64,000 bases of DNA from positions 102,895,088 through 102,959,087 of the forward strand of contig CM043702.1 of the NCBI GenBank assembly GCA_023935145.1. Direction: 5' to 3'. The DNA comes from Bretschneidera sinensis. Lineage: Eukaryota; Streptophyta; Magnoliopsida; Brassicales; Akaniaceae. Position numbers and translations under genes: made by a program. Below are positions 55,329 to 64,000 of this stretch, piece after piece. Numbering within the stretch: the first letter of the stretch is position 1; every line of letters begins with the position of its first letter. The notes under the pieces are model-generated. The model was not told the origin of the DNA. It searched no databases and was given only the letters and a program-made list of their open reading frames with translations.

Positions 55329-57676
55329 TGTAAACCAAGGTGCAACCCAAGGGGGTGAATTGAGTTTTAAAATTTTTTGCAATTAACAAAACAGTTTTAA
55401 GCACTTAATCAATCAAACAAGATTAACAATAAATATATTGCTGAAATTAAAAGAGTAAGAAAGAGAGATTGCAAACATGGTTTATAGTGGTTCCGTAATA
55501 TTGGATTCTTTCAAACCCTACATCAACTCTCTTCAAGGAAACTTCTTGAAGTAATCCACTAAGCAAGCAACTTCACGAGTGTTGCTCAAACCGTTACAAA
55601 GATCTCTTCTATGGAAGTTAATACAAGTGTTTAACACCTAAACACTACTAGAGTTACACCAACTCTTTCCTCTTACAATGATTGTAATTTAAGAGTGTAC
55701 AAATAGATAATAATTAATGCATTTACAAGATGAAAAATATTTCTTGTTCAAGAGCAAAACTTTAAGATTGGATCAAGAAGATTTTTGAAAGCATTGATGA
55801 GTTATAAATGAGATCAAGAATGAATTTATAATCCTTAGAATGTTAGGTTTGCTCATTTATATTAGGTATATATAGTCTTAACCCTTTATGTCTGTTACAC
55901 ACAAAGGGTGCAGTTTGAAGCATTAAATTCTTTGAACAACGCCTTAAAATTTAAAATATAGTCGTTATACTCGATCATTCAATCGACTGGATGCTTCTTC
56001 AGTCGACTGAGTCAAGGTATTTTTGTTTCAGGTATAATCAATGTATTAAGAGGCGCCTCAGGGCGAGGCGGACCAAAAACTCCCTAGGGCACCACCTTTT
56101 AGGTGTTTTGTTTCTGACACATGCGTTTTTACGCCCCGTACACCTAGACATATGCCCTATAAATATTTTTTTAAAGCTACAGTGCAAAACGGTGCCGTTT
56201 TATTTTTTAGAGTAAATCCCCTCTCCTATCAAAGCGATGTCGCATTGAGTAATGCTAGGGTTATTATATTAGTTCTCTTGTTCTTCTTAGTGAATTCACG
56301 ATTACTAAATCCTAAAAATCAAAATCTAATTCCTAATACTCATTCTCTATCTGTCACATCTACTTCTCAAAAATCAAATCTTTTTTTTTCACTTAATCCT
56401 ATTTGTAGTATCTTACACTTCCTATTCTCTAAGTCTTTCACGCATGAGCCACGACTCAAGGTTTGGATTTCTGCTTCAATTTCTTTAACAATGCACCAGA
56501 CATTGAAAATTGATAAAGGTAAATCATTTTAGATTTTATGTATGATTCCTTGTGTATTATCTATTTATGTATTTATTATAAAGTAGTTAGTTAATTTACA
56601 ACTAATTGCAAGTAGCAACTGTTTTCATATTTGTGGGTTCAACAACAAAAACAACTATTTAGTTTCTTAGTGTTGCCTATTTATTTTGAAAATTTTCACA
56701 TTATCTCAACATCATATTATCTGCCTATTCAAAATTTGTTTTGATTCCTTTCAATTTTGAAATTTAATTTGAGCATGCACTACCTTAGATTTTCAGTTTC
56801 AAATACTACAGCTACATTGATTCTCAAATTATTAAAGTTATCTAGACAAAAAATGAATTTTACTCTAACCATATTATATTAGAACAGTTCTAACAAGGGG
56901 AACCTCTATTCTTTCCCTTATATTTTCTGAGTTTTAAATTAATTAGTGGGTCTTATGAAGCTTATTAATCGGATGAAGTTTGTGAAATATTTTGACAAAT
57001 ATTCATTCTTGGGTCTGAATTTGTTAAAGTTGGTTGATAATTAATTTTTTTTACATTTATTTAATTTTTTTAATAAAAAATAGCATTTTTATAGTTTAAT
57101 TAATTAATTTAATATTAATTTATTTAAAACACCTCAACATTTCCAGAGGCTAATGCCCTAATGCCTTAGGAAAAAATATCTTGCCTAATGCCATTGCCTC
57201 TGAAAACTCTGAGTATAATAATTCAGTCAACTGAACAAACCATTCAATCGACTGAGTGTTAGGCAAGAAAGACTTGACCTTTACTCAGTCCACTGAGTGA
57301 TTCATTAAGTTGAATGAATCAAAGGGCAGGACTTTCTATCCTCTATTCAGTCGACTGGATAAACTAGTCTGTCAATTGAATCCCTTAAAACAAAGTTTTT
57401 TCGTTTAAAAAAAATTATAGTAATTAAGTTCAAGTTCAAAAGTTTTTGTCAAAAACATTTTGTAAACATTGTGCCCCACAATTAAAGCTATATAATCGAG
57501 AGAGGATTTACAATAAGATTTACTATCTAGTAGCTTCTAATCTTGTTCTTTAGCCTCTTCTCTTGAGGTGCATGCATCCTTGAATAAAAACCTTTAATCT
57601 CTAAAACATTTAGATTTTTTTATTAGATCAACTAAAATTGGTTTTGTTATCATTAAAATCAAGTTAAGGGTCAATA
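55329..57676 (-). repeat. 5' LTR of J (minus), interrupted by a hAT-like element
   Basis: Plus-strand ends are TGTAAACCAAGG and GGGTCAATA (family CAACA). Without the insertion it is about 1170 bp and is the reverse complement of 18107-19332. It carries the same GTCGAC-centred motifs. Right flank AAAGG at 57678-57682 matches the minus-strand flank of the other copy at 19333-19337. Confidence 0.88.
56039..57211. mobile_element. Non-autonomous hAT-like DNA transposon in the J LTR
   Basis: It splits an LTR that is continuous in the other J copy. The 8-bp flanks are GGTATAAT (56031-56038) and AGTATAAT (57212-57219), 7 of 8 identical. Termini CAATGTATTAAGAGGC and, from the other end, CAGAGTTTTCAGAGGC are imperfect inverted repeats starting exactly at the flanks. 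Subterminal AGGCG/GCCTCA-type motifs fit plant hAT elements. No transposase ORF is recognisable; the frame 56152-56532 has no domain I know. It is 1173 bp. Confidence 0.78.
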
Positions 57677-58978
57677 AAAAGGCAGTCAGAAGAAAGAAAT
57701 TGATTTTAAAGAAATTTTTTCACATGTAGTCAAGATGTTTTCTATCCGAGTTGTTCTTAGTTTGGCTACTCATATAAACTTGGAGATAAAACAATTTGAT
57801 GAAAAACTACGTTCCTCTGTGGTGACCTAAAGAAAAAGATTTACATGGAGCAATCTGACGGGTTTAAAGTCAAAGATAAAGAACAACTAGTGTGCAGGTT
57901 AAAAAGGAGTTTGTATGGGCTCAAGTAGATACCCATGAAGTGGTATAAGAAATTTGATTCTTTCATAGAAAATCATGGTTATAGTTGAACTACTTCTGAC
58001 CATTGTGTGTTTGCTAAGAAGTTTTCTCATGGTAGCTTTATTTTTCTCTTGCTTTATGTGGATGATGTGTTGATTGTTGGTTATGATATTAGCAAGATTG
58101 ATGAATTAAAGAAGAACCTCAATAAATCCTTTGCCATAAAGAAATTGGGACTGGTAAAACTGTGGTTCTCTCAAGAAGGTTACATTGAGAAGATTATTGA
58201 GAGATTTCATATGAGCAATGCGAAACCTATTATTACTCCACTTGTAAGTCACTTCAAGTTTAGTACCAAGTAGTGCCCTACTAGTGAGAAAGAGAAAGAA
58301 AAAATGAAGAAATTTCCTTATGCTTCTGCAGTTGGAAGTTTGATGTATGCCATGGTTTGCACAAGGCCAAATATTGCTCATACAGTTGGTGTTGTCAGTC
58401 GGTTTCTCTCTAATCCAAGCAAAAAGCATTGGTTAGCTCTTAATGAATTCTTAGATACCTCATTGGTACTTCTAAGACGTGTCTGTGTTTTAGTAATGGT
58501 AAACATATGCTAAATAGTTTGGCAAATGCTGATATGGCTAGTGATATTAACACTTAAAAGTCTACTTTAGGGTACTTGAAGACTTTTATAGGGAGTCGTG
58601 TCGTGGCAGTCTAAACTTCAAAAATGTGTTGCTTTGTTTTCTACTGAGACTGAATATATTGCCTTGACTGAAGCTTGTAGAGAGTTACTATGGTTGAAAA
58701 AGTTCTTACAAGAATTGGGCATGATGCAAGAAACGTATGTATTCTATTATGATAGTCAGAGTGCTATTCATCTCAGCATTAATCCAACATTTCATTATCG
58801 GTCTAAGCATATTGACATGTGCTACCATTGTATTTGTGATGTTTTAGAGATGAAGTTATTACAACTTGAGAAAATCCATACCAATGATAATGGATTAGAT
58901 ATGATGACTAAAGCTTTCCCTTCACAGAAGCTTGAATTGTGCAAAAAGATTGGAGGTATGATTGTGCCCTACACATGA
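57677..58978 (+). pseudogene. Copia I reverse transcriptase and RNase H
   Basis: RT motifs: MFSIRVVLSLATHINLEIKQ, a deletion after FDEK, a degenerate SLYGLK region, and FLLLYVDDVLIVGYD (catalytic YVDD at about 58048-58059, intact). Then KPIITPLVSHFKFSTK, KKFPYASAVGSLMYAMVC, a frameshift near 58455, and RNase H (STETEYIALTEACRELLWLK, YDSQSAIHLS, FHYRSKHIDM) with an intact end at 58978. Stops at about 57828 and 57925 and indels make it non-functional. Confidence 0.84.
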
Positions 58979-58994
58979 GTCGGAAGGGGGAGAT

Positions 58995-59579
58995 TGTTCA
59001 GGTCGATCCTGTTTACGTAGGGCCACCACCAATTATTTCTATTGACATGGTCCTAAGGCCACTAGTATAAAAAGAGTGCAAAATTAACTTCCCCGGTACA
59101 AATACGAGTTTTGTAGCCGTCGAAACAGTTTTTGGGAGCAAATATTTTCTTGGGTTTTACTTATTGTTTTGATCCGATTTGAAGGCCAATTTTATCACAA
59201 TTTGAGCTCAGATTTAGGGTGTTGATTCTAAGTGGTGAGAGCTTCAAGTTGACATATTCTGTTTATTAGCATGCTTCTGTTACAACTTGTTTCAGTGAGA
59301 TCAGTTTAATTTTTGTCTAGTAGATGATTATTGAAATCTATCTTTAGGGTGACTATAAATTATTTATTGATCCTTTAGTTGATGTAGAGGAAATACTTTG
59401 TATTCTCATTATTTTACAGTAGAGACTTTGCCTAGACTAGGTTCTGTGGTTTTTTCATGTAAAAATCTGGTGTCTTGATTTTTGTGGTTTGATTATTTTT
59501 TTTCTTGTTATTATTTTGTATTTTTATTTTGCCTATTTTATTTGCACAAAGAAGAAAAATAGTTCTATGTTTCTTAACA
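58995..59579 (+). repeat. 3' LTR of copia I
   Basis: TGTTCAGGTCG...TTAACA, 585 bp, directly after the polypurine tract GGAAGGGGGAGAT (58982-58994). The H partial LTR ends CCTGACA, giving the expected inverted ends with TGTTCAGG. Confidence 0.85.
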
Positions 59580-60565
59580 AAAGAGAAGTGTTTTACCATG
59601 CTAACACTTTTATGTGATTTTTGCATAGTTTATTACTATTCAAAGTAAATTAATCCATATCACAATCTAAATGTTAAACCCTTATTTTATTATTATTATT
59701 CCGTTTACATAGAAATAAAATAAATTTTTTATATTAATTTCATTATCTTATTATACTCAAATAATTATTACATGAATTTTAAATATTATAATTTTTTTAT
59801 AAATTTAAAGGAACTCTTCCAAAATTAGTGATAATCAAATTTAAAACTTTCAATTCAAATTAACTTGATTATTATTGTAAAAAAATGATTATATAATATT
59901 ATTTATGTGAAAAACTATTGGTAGGTACCCCTTTTTCAAAGGCCATATGGCAAAACTCCATCCATCCTTCACAAGGGACAATCCATAAATCATCATCACA
60001 CTCAAACACCATCTCCCCTGCTACTTCGTCTCCTACATGGCCCAAGCAAATTACATCTTGCAATTCCCACAGGCCCACTTCTTTCGAAGATAAAAGGCCT
60101 TGATTTCTATATGCCCATCCCTCTTAATAAAGGCTCAAACATATTCAAATGGGGTAAATTACTTTTTCTATCCCTAATTGGAAAAAAATGGAGAACAAAA
60201 TAAAGTGAAGAAGAATTATAAAAGAAAAGAAAGAAAGAAAAAAAAAAACCAGTTTCTAGTTCACGTGATTGGAGAAGAAATGGGGAAGGAAGAGTAGACG
60301 GGGCTGTTTATGGGAAGAAATAAAAATAAAAAATAAAATTTATTTCTTAAACCCAATGCGCAACTTTCATAAGGGTATTTAAGAGATTAGTAAAAAAGTG
60401 TTGAGCTTTCCGGGTGTTGACAAAATAAAGAAGATTAATGTCAACATCTTTTGACATTTGACTCAAATTTTTCCGTTGAATTGAAATTTATAATAACAGC
60501 AATACAAGAGTAAATTTTTAATTAGAGGAAAACTTAAAAATTAAAAAGTAATTTAATATTTAAAA
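59580..60565. other. AT-rich intergenic DNA
   Basis: No gene seen. The only ORF of note (59918-60103, plus) is 61 codons with no recognisable motif. Purine-rich low-complexity DNA at about 60180-60250. Confidence 0.7.
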
Positions 60566-60645
60566 GTATTTGTGTGACGGTAGTTCTTAATGACCTATGT
60601 CACAAGCATTTGTGTGACGGTAGTTCTTAATGACCTATGTCACAA
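60566..60645. repeat. 40-bp direct tandem repeat, 2 units
   Basis: TTTGTGTGACGGTAGTTCTT and TAATGACCTATGTCACAA occur twice, almost identical. Each unit has short inverted ends (TTGTGTGAC and GTCACAA), as in some plant MITE termini. Confidence 0.85.
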
Positions 60646-60654
60646 AACATTGAT

Positions 60655-60870
60655 GAAATTTTTTGTGATTGACTTGAATTTAAATGGTTGGGTTTAAATC
60701 AATTGAAAACTTTATTAATAATTTAAAATTTTTTATTGATAATATTAATTTTTTAATCTCATGCTTATATTGACGTTATCAATAAAAAATTTCAAATTTA
60801 TTAATGAAATTTTTAACTGGTTTAAACCATTGGGTTTAGACACGAACCAATCAAGAAATTTTGTTTGATA
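60655..60870. repeat. MITE-like inverted repeat
   Basis: Arms 60691-60741 and 60777-60828 are inverted copies (GGTTTAAAT/CC...ATTTTTTATTGATA) with about 35 bases between. Weaker pairing extends outward to about 60655 and 60870. No coding capacity; would fold into a long hairpin. Confidence 0.75.
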
Positions 60871-61347
60871 TAAACTCAAGCCACAAAAATTACGAAAATT
60901 TAAAAAATTACTGTGTAAAACCGAACCTAAATGATGACATGTCAAATGAGAATACTATATGTAAAAGATAAGATAAGTTTTTATATGACTCAGTGTCATA
61001 AAAAATATGATACAAAATTCATTTTACTTTTAAATAAAATAAAATATTATTTTTTTTCTCTGTAATACAAAAATCAATCAAAACTAAAAGTAAACTTTAT
61101 GTACATCTCTCGAGGGTAACTAACCGAGTTACCTCATACTAACAGGCACATATAGACCACGAGTATATAACTAGAAACCCCTATACCGATTTCTATATAA
61201 GACAGTATTGTCCATTCAAGTGCCTTGACTAGTAACCAACCATAACAACTACTAAAAAGGCAGCACAAAGTAACAACTTCTAAACAAAAAGGACCTCCAC
61301 TGCTATGCACATAATCTTTTTAACAATGTTCCTACAAATGGATTATT
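60871..61347. other. Non-coding DNA, 3' flank of the pseudogene
   Basis: AT-rich, no ORF of note. It probably includes the former 3' UTR of the minus-strand pseudogene at 61348-62929. Confidence 0.6.
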
Positions 61348-62929
61348 TCAAACCCAAGTTCCTTTGAGAAGGGCACTAGTAGTCGTAGACGCAGTCTCGC
61401 CAAATGTTTTGACCAAATCAGAACAGGAGACATCTGCTTCCCCTTCTTCTGTCTTAAGCTCTAGTCCGAGCTCCTCCTCTATATCATCCGAGGCTGATAT
61501 GAGCAAAAACTCGCACCCTTCATAGTTCAAAAAGTCCGGTGGATCAGCTGGGTGATTCCACAGTTGCCCAAACTGGCCTTGTAGGTGGGCCAGAAAAAGT
61601 GTCCTGGGCTTGTTTTTAAGTCCTCTGAACTGGGAAGTGCCATGTTGACCAGGATTCTTTATTTGTATCAGGAATGACCCTTCGCGTTCAACATTAAGGG
61701 ACCCTTGGAGCTCCTTTTTCTCGCCTTCCGGTGGAAATTCAAGCTTATAGATCAAATGGGTGTGGTTTACTGCTCGGATTGTGCCCTAAAATGCGGTAAA
61801 TGCCTTCTCCCAATACTCTTGCAGGGGAAGTATGTTGGTGTCCTCTGGTTGCAGTATCATATTCCTCTTTCAAATAAAATTAATTAGTTGCAACTATAAC
61901 TTTGTATATATATGGTGGCAACAACGAAAAATTAATCAAGTCTATACTTCCTTTAAGGGCAGTTTTCACATCACATCTTCTATATTTGTGGTCACCATTT
62001 CTACAAAACCCCAATAAGGCCTAGATTTCTTCCTTGGATCTGGAAGGCTTTTCCGTCCCATCAAAACGAACCGCAACAACGGTTCCTTCTCAATAATCAC
62101 TTCCTAGAATCAAAAAAGTTTCAAGTAACTAATTTTAGATAATCACAACTAAAGCAGATATTTCAAATATATGTATCTTGGTTGCCCTGGAGTGTCTAAA
62201 ACAAACATGGATTGTTTATCACTAGTACCCACCTTACTTCACAACTTCCTTCAAATATGAACATTGTGATCACGAGCTTCTCTACTAATCAAATATGATG
62301 AGACAAAATCAACAAGATGGCATGCCTGTTGATTAAGGCCTTATTTGAGAATTGCTTTGAGACAATTAAAGGACCAAAACTTGTTTTTAGAATAAAGTCC
62401 TAGGTGATTTAAATTGTATTTAAGATACTCTCCCAACAACACCTAAAAATTTACTCTCAAATTAGCATTTTATATAACAAAATATGAAGTAATTCATAGC
62501 ACTCACTCAGTCTTAAATGGAATACCGAATTTTACTATTCACCTCATTAAATTATTACTTTTTTTTAAGCATTAATTTTCAATAATTTTTTGAAAATAAA
62601 AATCCCAAAATATTAGTGTCAAAATTGTTTTGAAAGTCAAGCTGTAACATTCCATCTAAAACAAAAGTCCAAATGTACAATTTGAAAGTGCCTCTCACCT
62701 GGCTACCATGTCCACCAGTTTCATTCTTGGCAGGGCTACTTTGGCCTGAGCTTTTCCCCTTCTTGGTGCCCTCCTTGCCGGAATGGGGGTCTTGCTTTTC
62801 TTCAACCGTTCTCTCACCCGACTCTAACCTCAAGACGATGTACAGCCTTTGCACATCGTCCACACTGTGAGCTTCTTCTTTGTCAACTTTAGGCCTATAG
62901 AAGAAGAATATTTCACCTCTTTCCTGCAA
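61348..62929 (-). pseudogene. Conserved plant gene of unknown function, intron-containing pseudogene
   Basis: Three exons on the minus strand: 62929-62699 (77 codons, QERGEIFFFYRPKV...), intron 1 with GTGAG donor and TTCTAG acceptor; 62103-61948 (EVIIEKEPLLRF...PYWGFVEMVTTN); an 81-base intron; 61866-61348 ending ...ALLKGTWV. Splice phases agree. Lesions: the first codon of the open frame is TTG where I expect ATG; a 5-bp duplication (CACAT twice at about 61967-61976) shifts exon 2 into an immediate stop; a 1-nt loss and a TAA occur in exon 3 near 61765. The end (PPDFLNYEGCEFLLISASDD, EEELGLEL) resembles a conserved plant protein I remember but cannot name. Introns mean a duplicated or relic gene, not a retrocopy. 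Confidence 0.72.
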
Positions 62930-63201
62930 TTTTCCATAACATAAAGCATGCTCACTGCAATTAGTAATATTTTTTTTTTCCTAATAAACTTTTTTTTCCA
63001 TGTTCAAACTCTCCAGTCCCCACCACCACCTTTGGTTATAGTTGATCTGTTTATGAACCAACCATATGAAATTAAAATTTTTGAATTGAAAGATCTCTTA
63101 ATTGTCACCACCTTTGGTTATAGTACTCTATCAAACATTTGCACAAAAATCATGTTAAAAAAATAGAGGATTCACATGGAGTTTAAGAACATTGTACGTA
63201 C
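62930..63201. other. Non-coding DNA upstream of the pseudogene
   Basis: No ORF or clear element. CCACCTTTGGTTATAGT appears twice (about 63026 and 63108) as a short direct repeat. Confidence 0.6.
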
Positions 63202-63211
63202 TGATACAACC

Positions 63212-63361
63212 AATAATCCACCCTCCAGTAGCCTGATGACACGTGGACAATTTCCCTCCAATGACTGGATGACACATGGCCACACAAATAATCCACCCTC
63301 CAGTAGCCTGATGACACGTGGACAATATCCCTTCAATGATTGGACAACACGTGGACGAGCA
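63212..63361. repeat. 75-bp tandem duplication in LTR L
   Basis: Unit 1 63212-63286 and unit 2 63287-63361 both begin AATAATCCACCCTCCAGTAG and contain GACACGTGGACAAT. About ten percent of positions differ by eye. Confidence 0.9.
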
Positions 63362-63503
63362 ATTGACAAAACCGCCGTCACTCACAGACTCCCCCATGCA
63401 GAAGTGTAAGCGGGATTGCAGGGATTGAACCATCCTTGAACACGCGACAAGACCCTTCACCGGAGGAGCGAGATCTCAGGGATCGCACCATCCTAGGCAC
63501 GTG
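63240..63503. promoter_or_regulatory. Cluster of four G-box / ABRE-type motifs
   Basis: CACGTG at 63240-63245, 63315-63320, 63348-63353 and 63498-63503; CACATG at 63273-63278. Three sit in ACACGTGG context, the core used by plant bZIP and bHLH factors. The last is just upstream of the TATA box. Confidence 0.6.
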
Positions 63504-63524
63504 GCCAACTTGCCTCTGAAACAC

Positions 63525-63531
63525 TATAAAA
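63525..63531 (+). promoter_or_regulatory. TATA box of LTR L
   Basis: ACACTATAAAAAGCC, 22 bases after the last CACGTG motif and about 240 bases before the primer site. Confidence 0.65.
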
Positions 63532-63767
63532 AGCCGAAGGTATGTGAATTCAAATCCATCTAAAAAAATTCAATCGTATCACTGAAATACTGATATCATA
63601 ACTCTCTCTATTTTCTCAAAACTTTGTCATAACAAAGGCATTGGAGAGTCCTCGGAGGCACCACCCCGTTTTTTCTCTAGCGACTCTTTAGTTTACCCCT
63701 TGTTCTTTGTGCAGGCCATCGAACATTGAACCTCCACCTCAGCAGCAGATTTTCAGCATCAACAGAT

Positions 63768-63782
63768 TGGCGCCGTCTGTGG
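63768..63782 (+). other. Primer binding site of element L
   Basis: TGGCGCCGTCTGTGG follows CAACAGAT; this stretch is a hallmark of plant Tat/Ogre-like elements. Confidence 0.8.
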
Positions 63783-63842
63783 AAGTACCAATCTCTTGCT
63801 AAACAGGAGAAGCGAAGAAACCTAAAGAACTCCTATGTTGCC

Positions 63843-64000
63843 ATGCCACCTAGAAACACCACCAGAAACACCAGGAAGGGAGTCGTCGGAACCAGCACCA
63901 CGCCTACACAAAACAGTGCTCGCAGCTAGTGGTCTGGCTCAAGATTCCCTACTATGTCCGAGCATAGGACCTCTAGCTACAACCTTCGAACTCTTCTGGG
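63843..64000 (+). pseudogene. Start of element L gag
   Basis: ATG 63843 gives MPPRNTTRNTRKGVVGTSTT, a basic, Thr-rich N-terminus. A TAG at 63927-63929 interrupts it, then WSGSRFPTMSEHRTSS continues in frame to the window edge. Too short to classify on its own; position after the primer site identifies it. Confidence 0.5.

Larger units (their letters stand above)
52454..57676 (-). mobile_element. Sirevirus-like copia J, 5' half, minus strand
   Basis: On the minus strand: 5' LTR (57676-55329), primer site, gag, GAG-pre-integrase, integrase, and post-integrase linker, ending at 52454 against element F. RT, RNase H and the 3' part are missing here, while the 3' ORF and 3' LTR of the same family are at 16969-19332 in the opposite orientation. 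Gag sequence (SAKEIRDKLQVTYE; MLVSEYEAFKMSP) points to the Sirevirus lineage. Confidence 0.85.
57677..59579 (+). mobile_element. Ty1/copia element I, 3' half, same family as H
   Basis: It starts in RT at GSQKKEIDFKEIF right after the J LTR and the AAAGG flank, continues to RNase H and the 3' LTR. Its LTR end aligns with the partial LTR of H, and its protein continues exactly where H stops. Candidate outer target site AAAGA at 59580-59584. Confidence 0.87.
63202..63764 (+). repeat. 5' LTR of element L
   Basis: The end is well set: CATCAACA, three bases before the primer site. The start at TGATACAACC (63202) is a guess; it could be further left. It contains a 75-bp tandem duplication, four CACGTG motifs and a TATA box. 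Confidence 0.6.
63202..64000 (+). mobile_element. Ty3/gypsy element L, 5' end
   Basis: LTR with promoter, primer site TGGCGCCGTCTGTGG and the first codons of gag at the window edge. This primer-site context is characteristic of plant Tat/Ogre-type gypsy elements. The rest lies to the right of the window. Confidence 0.75.

Noticed and set aside
59918..60103. 61-codon ORF in intergenic DNA
   Set aside because: No motif, Ser/His/Pro-rich low-complexity composition, no supporting context.
63726..63842. Upstream ATG at 63726 as the gag start of element L
   Set aside because: It lies in the LTR and would read through the primer site; ATG 63843 after the primer site is the more credible start.
1..64000. 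Endogenous pararetrovirus or other viral integration
   Set aside because: All RT copies have copia or gypsy context with LTRs, primer sites and target duplications; no coat or movement protein motif was seen.

Overview
This window is nuclear DNA of a flowering plant, most likely a dicot. It is AT-rich, contains spliced-gene remnants, and is almost entirely a graveyard of nested LTR retrotransposons. No intact host gene, rRNA, tRNA gene, CRISPR array or bacterial feature was found. Every long coding stretch belongs to a retroelement gag or pol with stops or frameshifts. The exceptions are one decayed intron-containing host-type gene (61348-62929, minus) and one decayed Transposase_28-like ORF (42445-44187, plus).

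Layout, left to right. 1-5582: Ty1/copia element (copia-1), 5' LTR cut by the window edge. 5583-6583: LTR-like fragment on the minus strand with an internal tandem duplication. 6584-16968: 3' half of a Ty3/gypsy chromovirus (gypsy A); its 3' LTR is split by a complete copia-2 (10743-16761, TSD TATAT). 16969-19332: 3' ORF, polypurine tract and 3' LTR of a Sirevirus-like copia (J, plus). 19333-22193: 5' half of a copia on the minus strand (H). 22194-41033: a gypsy (E) of the same family as A. Its 5' LTR holds a deleted copia-3 (TSD TGATA), its gag holds an antisense solo LTR of its own family (27479-29619), and its integrase holds a gag-only Athila-like element (32599-38760, TSD AGTAC). 41041-41588: 48-bp minisatellite, followed by a TATA box and the Transposase_28-like ORF, which is interrupted by two LTRs in tandem (44193-46454, TSD CTGTG). 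46489-46711: copia LTR fragment. 46712-52453: Athila-like element F (minus), truncated in integrase. 52454-57676: 5' half of J (minus) with a hAT-like insertion in its LTR. 57677-59579: 3' half of the H-type copia (I, plus). 59580-61347: non-coding DNA with a MITE-like hairpin. 61348-62929: host-type pseudogene. 63202-64000: 5' LTR, primer site and gag start of another Ty3/gypsy element.

The most informative structural signal concerns H/J and J/I. The H copia (minus, left) and the I copia (plus, right) are complementary halves of one family, broken at the same codon by the same J insertion, with the same AAAGG target duplication on both sides. They lie about 33 kb apart in opposite orientation. 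This means either a large inversion or an inverted duplication. A second signal is that copia-2 and copia-3, which carry clearly different LTRs, share the same in-frame deletion of about 280 bp in reverse transcriptase.

The elements act as independent parasites. Non-autonomous forms (gag-only Athila-like, copia-2, copia-3, hAT-like) would have needed enzymes from relatives elsewhere. Clade names (Tork/Tnt1-like, Sirevirus, chromovirus Tekay/Del-like, Athila) are judgements from motifs read by eye; no database search was run.
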